Shown here: positions 6,482-9,316 of the stretch, piece by piece | Numbering within the stretch: position 1 is the first letter of the stretch | Layout: each line of letters opens with the position of its first letter | NCBI GenBank assembly: GCA_002385265.1 | Contig: DGDD01000173.1 | Span: 1 to 9,316 of the forward strand | Source: Chitinophagaceae bacterium UBA3961 | GTDB lineage: Bacteria > Bacteroidota > Bacteroidia > Chitinophagales > Chitinophagaceae | DNA length: 9,316 nucleotides | Direction: 5' to 3' | The notes under the pieces: generated by a model | What the model was told of the DNA's origin: nothing | The model's database searches: none | What the model saw: only the letters and a program-made list of their open reading frames with translations | Made by a program: the position numbers and the translations under genes

Positions 6482-7225
6482 AATGCTAAGAATGTAACCA
6501 CATTGTTGTTGGTGTTTTTAAGTTTAAAGAGTTTCTCCCAACTTAAAAAAGAGAACTTACCGAAAAGGGAAATCGACTTTACAGCTACTTTAGGTCAGAG
6601 GCAAGGGGCCTTTGCACTTGGTTATGATCAGCTATTCCCGATAGTTAAAAATAGCAAATTACATATTGGTTATGGTGTTCGTTTAACCAATTACATTGGT
6701 GACAAGCGAGATTTTATAACCGCCGGCCCGGCCAAGTATACAAGAAGTTTTACCACCCCATTTTTGATTGTGGTTGCAGGTCAAAGAGAGGAAAACTTCG
6801 ATACGCTAGTAGTTCAAATGCCAATTGTATTTTCTCTAAATGCAGCTTTTCATAGTGCCTACCAGTTTAATAATAAGTTTAGTGCAGGATTTAATATAGA
6901 TGTCATTGGGTTTACTATCGCTAGAAAAACGAGTGCAGTTTTTAAATCAAATGGACTTACTCGAACGGACCCGTCGGTTAAACCCACAAATTTCAACCTT
7001 CTTTTAACCGGTGACCACGACCTCGGTACGTTGAACTCCGAGCTTTTCTTGAAATATAATTGGAACAAAAGGTGGAGCTATAAGCTTGTGTATCAGTTTC
7101 TGTTTGTGGAATACAAGTCTAGCTTGTACAAACAACAATTCTCCGATGGAGTTGAAACAAATCGGTTCAGGAACAAAGTGAATGCTCTCGGTTTAGGTGT
7201 AACGTATAATTTAAAATCAAAATAA
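6182..7225 (+). CDS. Predicted small outer-membrane beta-barrel protein (start uncertain)
   Basis: The open frame gives 347 residues, but the credible protein is the C-terminal part. Residues 103-120 (KNVTTLLLVFLSLKSFSQ) are a typical Bacteroidota signal peptide, with cleavage near Q120 (about 6541). The following 227 residues form a repetitive amphipathic, aromatic-rich pattern ending GLGVTYNLKSK, as in 8-10-strand barrels (LHIGYGVRLTNYIG, FSAGFNIDVIGFTI, WSYKLVYQFLFVEYK). No named family is recognised. No in-frame ATG or GTG lies near the signal peptide: ATGs at 6483 and 6492 are out of frame, and the nearest in-frame TTG (6503) removes the basic N-terminus. The only in-frame ATGs (6182, 6239, 6269, 6311) add about 58-100 unlikely residues. 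Either a rare start codon is used or a small indel occurred. The stop is 2 nt before the DM13 gene, indicating one operon. Confidence 0.6.
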   Translation: MRFLAFLAAVLVLRIARLEMVQRLEITDFMLVFIPAVFLYVIKMRVHLLLAGILNDLNSAKHTLKNSFNFISNSLLRVKAALRFPIVNHAKRHRLIFVGINAKNVTTLLLVFLSLKSFSQLKKENLPKREIDFTATLGQRQGAFALGYDQLFPIVKNSKLHIGYGVRLTNYIGDKRDFITAGPAKYTRSFTTPFLIVVAGQREENFDTLVVQMPIVFSLNAAFHSAYQFNNKFSAGFNIDVIGFTIARKTSAVFKSNGLTRTDPSVKPTNFNLLLTGDHDLGTLNSELFLKYNWNKRWSYKLVYQFLFVEYKSSLYKQQFSDGVETNRFRNKVNALGLGVTYNLKSK

Positions 7226-7227
7226 TC

Positions 7228-7659
7228 ATGAAATACCTTGTATTTGTTTTCTTTGTTGTTAGTACCCTTGCTTGCTCTAAAAATGGAAGCACTTTGAATG
7301 AGCCGAGTGCACCCTTACCAATGCTAGATACAATGACAGCAAACATACTTTGGAAGGGGGATTTAGAGAATGGCTTTTATGGTGCCTGTTCCGGAAAAGT
7401 ACTCATTTATAAAGTGGGCGACTCATTAAAACTTAGGTTAGAAGACTTTCGGGTGTCGAACGGCCCAGATTTAAAAGTGTATATCTCCAAAGAAGCGGAT
7501 CCTTTGAGCTACTATAGCTTGGGCAGTTTGCAGGCATTTTCCGGAAATCAAGAGTATAAAATTGCCCAAAAGATTGATTTCAACACATTTAGATACGTTG
7601 TAATTCATTGTGAACGATTCAATCATCAGTTCGGGAAATCCTTACTGCGGATGCCTTGA
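7228..7659 (+). CDS. DM13-domain lipoprotein
   Basis: 143-residue exported lipoprotein. The signal sequence MKYLVFVFFVVSTLAC ends in a lipobox with lipidated Cys16, followed by SKNGS and a flexible Pro-rich linker to about residue 37. Residues 40-141 match the DM13 domain: a Gly/Cys strand at 52-58 (GACSGKV), KLRLEDFRVSNGPDLKVYIS at 68-87, YSLGSLQAFSGNQEYKI (96-112), and the conserved Cys in VVIHCERFNHQFG (C128). DM13 has been proposed, from comparative genomics, to be a redox domain using this cysteine, possibly beside DOMON-type cytochromes. A second cysteine, C54, sits in the first strand, so an intramolecular disulfide with C128 is possible. The ATG starts 2 nt after the barrel gene's stop, so the two are very likely co-transcribed. 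The product should be anchored in the envelope, in periplasmic or surface orientation. Confidence 0.85.
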   Translation: MKYLVFVFFVVSTLACSKNGSTLNEPSAPLPMLDTMTANILWKGDLENGFYGACSGKVLIYKVGDSLKLRLEDFRVSNGPDLKVYISKEADPLSYYSLGSLQAFSGNQEYKIAQKIDFNTFRYVVIHCERFNHQFGKSLLRMP

Positions 7660-7686
7660 TTAACTTAATTTTTAGCATTATTAAAC

Positions 7687-7694
7687 TAAATTTG
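7687..7694 (+). promoter_or_regulatory. -7 promoter element for the yceI-like gene
   Basis: TAAATTTG matches TAnnTTTG exactly and ends 14 nt before the ATG at 7709. Nineteen nt upstream is TTA (7665-7667) instead of TTG. This suggests the YceI gene can be transcribed separately from the barrel-DM13 pair. Confidence 0.5.
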
Positions 7695-7708
7695 ACAAAA
7701 GCGATACC

Positions 7709-8251
7709 ATGAAATTCTTCCTTTTCACGATCTTAAGTTTTTTGGCAATTAATGGATTGCAAGCGCAAAATTATTCGATTCAGAATACCAATAATGCCGT
7801 TAAATTCAAAATAAAGAATCTGGGAATTTGGGTAAGTGGAGTGTTTGGTGAATACAGCGGTGCCATAGTGTTTTCCCCCGAAAATTTGCCAGCATCAAAG
7901 TTCTCAGTTCAAATTAAAACATCTTCGATCAATACCGGAATTGAGTTGCGCGACGATCATTTGAAGAAAGAGGAATATTTTGACGAAAAAAACTATCCAA
8001 TTATCAGTTTCGTATCTACTAAAGTTACTCCGTCTAATAAAAAAGGCACCCTGTACATGTTTGGGAAGTTGAATGTAAAAGGTAAAGAAGTGGACATTTC
8101 CTTTCCTTTTTCCGCATTGCCGCAAGAAAATGGCTACCGATTTCAAGGGCAATTTAAGGTAAATAGAAGGGATTTAGGGGTAGGGGGGAGCAGTGTTACC
8201 ATGTCGGACGAGGTTACCGTATTGCTTGATGTTTATACACAAAAGGGCTAA
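7709..8251 (+). CDS. YceI-family secreted lipid-binding-type protein
   Basis: 180-residue periplasmic protein of the YceI lipocalin-like fold, which binds isoprenoid chains such as polyprenyl quinones in characterised relatives. A signal peptide covers residues 1-19 (MKFFLFTILSFLAINGLQA), with mature start at about Q20. Family motifs appear in order: VKFKIKNLGIWVSGVFGEYSG region (31-51), SINTGIELRDDHLKKEEYFD (73-92), YPIISFVSTKV (96-106), GKLNVKGKEVDISFPF (119-134), VNRRDLGVGG (151-160) and MSDEVTV (165-171). The usual length is about 180-190, so it is complete. It follows the DM13 gene by 49 bp with its own -7 box. Co-location with a DM13 lipoprotein and a barrel suggests a shared envelope role, perhaps in redox or quinone handling; that is inference. 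Confidence 0.93.
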   Translation: MKFFLFTILSFLAINGLQAQNYSIQNTNNAVKFKIKNLGIWVSGVFGEYSGAIVFSPENLPASKFSVQIKTSSINTGIELRDDHLKKEEYFDEKNYPIISFVSTKVTPSNKKGTLYMFGKLNVKGKEVDISFPFSALPQENGYRFQGQFKVNRRDLGVGGSSVTMSDEVTVLLDVYTQKG

Positions 8252-8255
8252 AGCT

Positions 8256-8271
8256 ATTAACAGAGGTTAAT
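8256..8271 (+). terminator. Stem-loop downstream of the yceI-like gene
   Basis: ATTAAC (8256-8261) and GTTAAT (8266-8271) form a perfect 6-bp stem with loop AGAG, 4 nt after the stop codon, followed by TTATTG. The stem is AT-rich and the U run is short, so this is a weak terminator candidate ending the envelope gene run. Confidence 0.4.
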
Positions 8272-8314
8272 TTATTGAAACGAAATTGTTATCATTGTAT
8301 AAATAAAATTGTAG

Positions 8315-8815
8315 ATGCAACTTCAAAAAGCTGTAAATACTGTTTTTGCACAATTGTCTGCCACTATTGAAAATCTCTCGAACGAAGAGTATTCGCATCC
8401 TTGTGTTCAGTTATCTAACAATACCATAGGTCAGCACGTTCGGCATATAATTGAAATGTTTCAGTGTTTAGAGCTTGGGTACGAAACAGGTATTGTGAAC
8501 TATGAAAAGCGCAAGAGAGACGGAAAAATTGAAACAGATCGACTGTTTACACAAGATTTGATGAAGCAAATTCAAGAAGCTTTGAATAAGCCTAACAAAG
8601 ATTTGTTATTAGAGGGAGCTTATGATGAACAGTCGGTGGATTTGATACGTTTACAAAGCAATTATTTTAGAGAAATTGCCTATAACTTAGAGCATACGAT
8701 TCATCACATGGCATTGATTCGAATTGGCGTGCAAGAAATTTCATCCATTGAATTACCGGAAAGCTTCGGCGTTGCATCGGCCACCGTTAAGTTTAGAAAT
8801 CAATGTGCACAGTAA
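8315..8815 (+). CDS. DinB-like putative metal-dependent protein
   Basis: 166-residue four-helix-bundle protein of the DinB/YfiT superfamily, which includes metal-dependent thiol transferases and many uncharacterised members. The metal-binding triad is visible: a His in IGQHVRHIIEMF (H41, or H44) and two in NLEHTIHHMALIRIG (H127 and H131 as HxxxH). No signal peptide, so cytoplasmic. The length is normal. The gene overlaps the next gene's start by 13 bp, which indicates translational coupling; DinB-like and NRDE genes are often neighbours in Bacteroidota. A TAAAATTG (one mismatch to TAnnTTTG) ends 3 nt before the ATG. The substrate is unknown. Confidence 0.85.
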   Translation: MQLQKAVNTVFAQLSATIENLSNEEYSHPCVQLSNNTIGQHVRHIIEMFQCLELGYETGIVNYEKRKRDGKIETDRLFTQDLMKQIQEALNKPNKDLLLEGAYDEQSVDLIRLQSNYFREIAYNLEHTIHHMALIRIGVQEISSIELPESFGVASATVKFRNQCAQ

Positions 8816-9316
8816 GTTTTATCCCTTCAAATAATTCGATATTTCTAACCTCTAATAGAGACGAAAAGCAGTGGCGTAAAGATGCGCTAGCTCCGGACAT
8901 TTATGAGTATGAATCCGGAAAAATACTTTTTCCAAAAGACGCAGATGCCGGAGGTACTTGGATTGCAGCACATGAAAACGGAAATGCCATCGTTTTTTTG
9001 AATGGTGGTTTTGAAGCACATATTTCCACGCCTCCCTATCGTAAAAGTCGTGGAATCATTCTTCTCGATATTATTGAAGGCGCTACTCCCGCCAATACTT
9101 TCCAAGCCATAAAACTCAGTCAAATTGAGCCTTTTACAGCGGTTATTTGGGACGACTGCCATTTATTCGAATGCAGATGGGATGGAAAAGAAAAGTACAT
9201 GAAATTACTTGACGAAAACAAGCCACATATTTGGTCTTCAGTTACATTGTACGATGAATCTACTATCAAAAAAAGAGAGGGCTGGTTTTTAAAGTGGATC
9301 GAAAAAAATCCAAATC
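8803..9316 (+). CDS. NRDE-family (TANGO2-like) protein, 3' end beyond window
   Basis: Translation from ATG at 8803 stays open to the right edge (171 codons) and gives an NRDE-family protein. It begins MCTVSFIPS, with the near-invariant Cys2, then TSNRDE (NRDE at 18-21), GGTWIAAHENG (50-60) and IVFLNGG. The family is related to human TANGO2, and Cys2 at the mature N-terminus suggests an Ntn-hydrolase-like fold. Proposed roles include heme mobilisation and acyl-lipid metabolism, but the bacterial function is not settled. The protein has two more cysteines in DDCHLFECRWDG. The start codon lies inside the 3' end of the DinB-like gene in a different frame, so the pair is probably translationally coupled. 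Full-length relatives are about 230-260 residues, so perhaps a third is missing here. Confidence 0.9.
   Translation, partial: MCTVSFIPSNNSIFLTSNRDEKQWRKDALAPDIYEYESGKILFPKDADAGGTWIAAHENGNAIVFLNGGFEAHISTPPYRKSRGIILLDIIEGATPANTFQAIKLSQIEPFTAVIWDDCHLFECRWDGKEKYMKLLDENKPHIWSSVTLYDESTIKKREGWFLKWIEKNPN

Noticed and set aside
8887..9162. 91-codon minus-strand ORF
   Set aside because: Antisense to the NRDE-family coding region, whose motifs (MCTVSF, NRDE, GGTW) fix the real frame.
1..9316. tRNA, rRNA, CRISPR array, IS element or integration site
   Set aside because: No cloverleaf-like segments, spaced repeats, transposase-like proteins or long terminal repeats were seen on either strand.

Overview
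The window looks like a chromosomal segment of a Bacteroidota bacterium, with the Chitinophagales/Sphingobacteriia side most likely. Composition is AT-rich. Upstream regions carry TAnnTTTG-type -7 elements, once with a TTG exactly 19 nt upstream, and recognisable Shine-Dalgarno sequences are scarce. The gene families are typical of the phylum: a carboxypeptidase-regulatory/TonB-like outer-membrane barrel protein, the 'SGCS-DSSVR' protein often mislabelled as an ABC ATPase, a two-CCG Fe-S protein, and the DM13/YceI and DinB/NRDE pairs. I see no mobile element, CRISPR array, rRNA or tRNA.

Layout. 1-587 (-): 5' part of miaB (tRNA ms2i6A methylthiotransferase), running off the left edge. 744-3152 (+): 802-aa TonB-dependent-receptor-like outer-membrane protein. 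3161-3667 (-): 168-aa conserved Bacteroidota protein, tail-to-tail with the receptor gene with only 8 bp between them. 3746-4540 (+): four-TM membrane protein of unknown function, whose 3' end overlaps that of the next gene. 4518-5303 (-): HdrD/LutA-like CCG-domain Fe-S protein with a complete Bacteroidota promoter. 5430-6131 (+): Crp/Fnr-family regulator, divergent from the Fe-S gene.

6182-7225, 7228-7659 and 7709-8251 (+) form a run of envelope genes: a predicted small outer-membrane barrel protein, a DM13-domain lipoprotein and a secreted YceI-family protein. The first two are 2 nt apart; yceI has its own -7 box. 8315-8815 (+) is a DinB-like protein overlapping the start of an NRDE/TANGO2-family gene (8803 to the right edge).

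The most unusual part is the Crp-barrel-DM13-YceI group. DM13 has been proposed to be a cysteine-based redox domain and YceI proteins bind isoprenoid lipids such as quinones, so a small envelope redox module is a reasonable but unproven hypothesis. Its first gene has a start problem: about 100 codons of unconvincing sequence precede an obvious internal signal peptide, and the ATG expected there is 2 nt out of frame. Other points worth attention are the short -7-to-ATG distances that suggest leaderless mRNAs, and a perfect inverted repeat formed by the last three codons of two converging genes.
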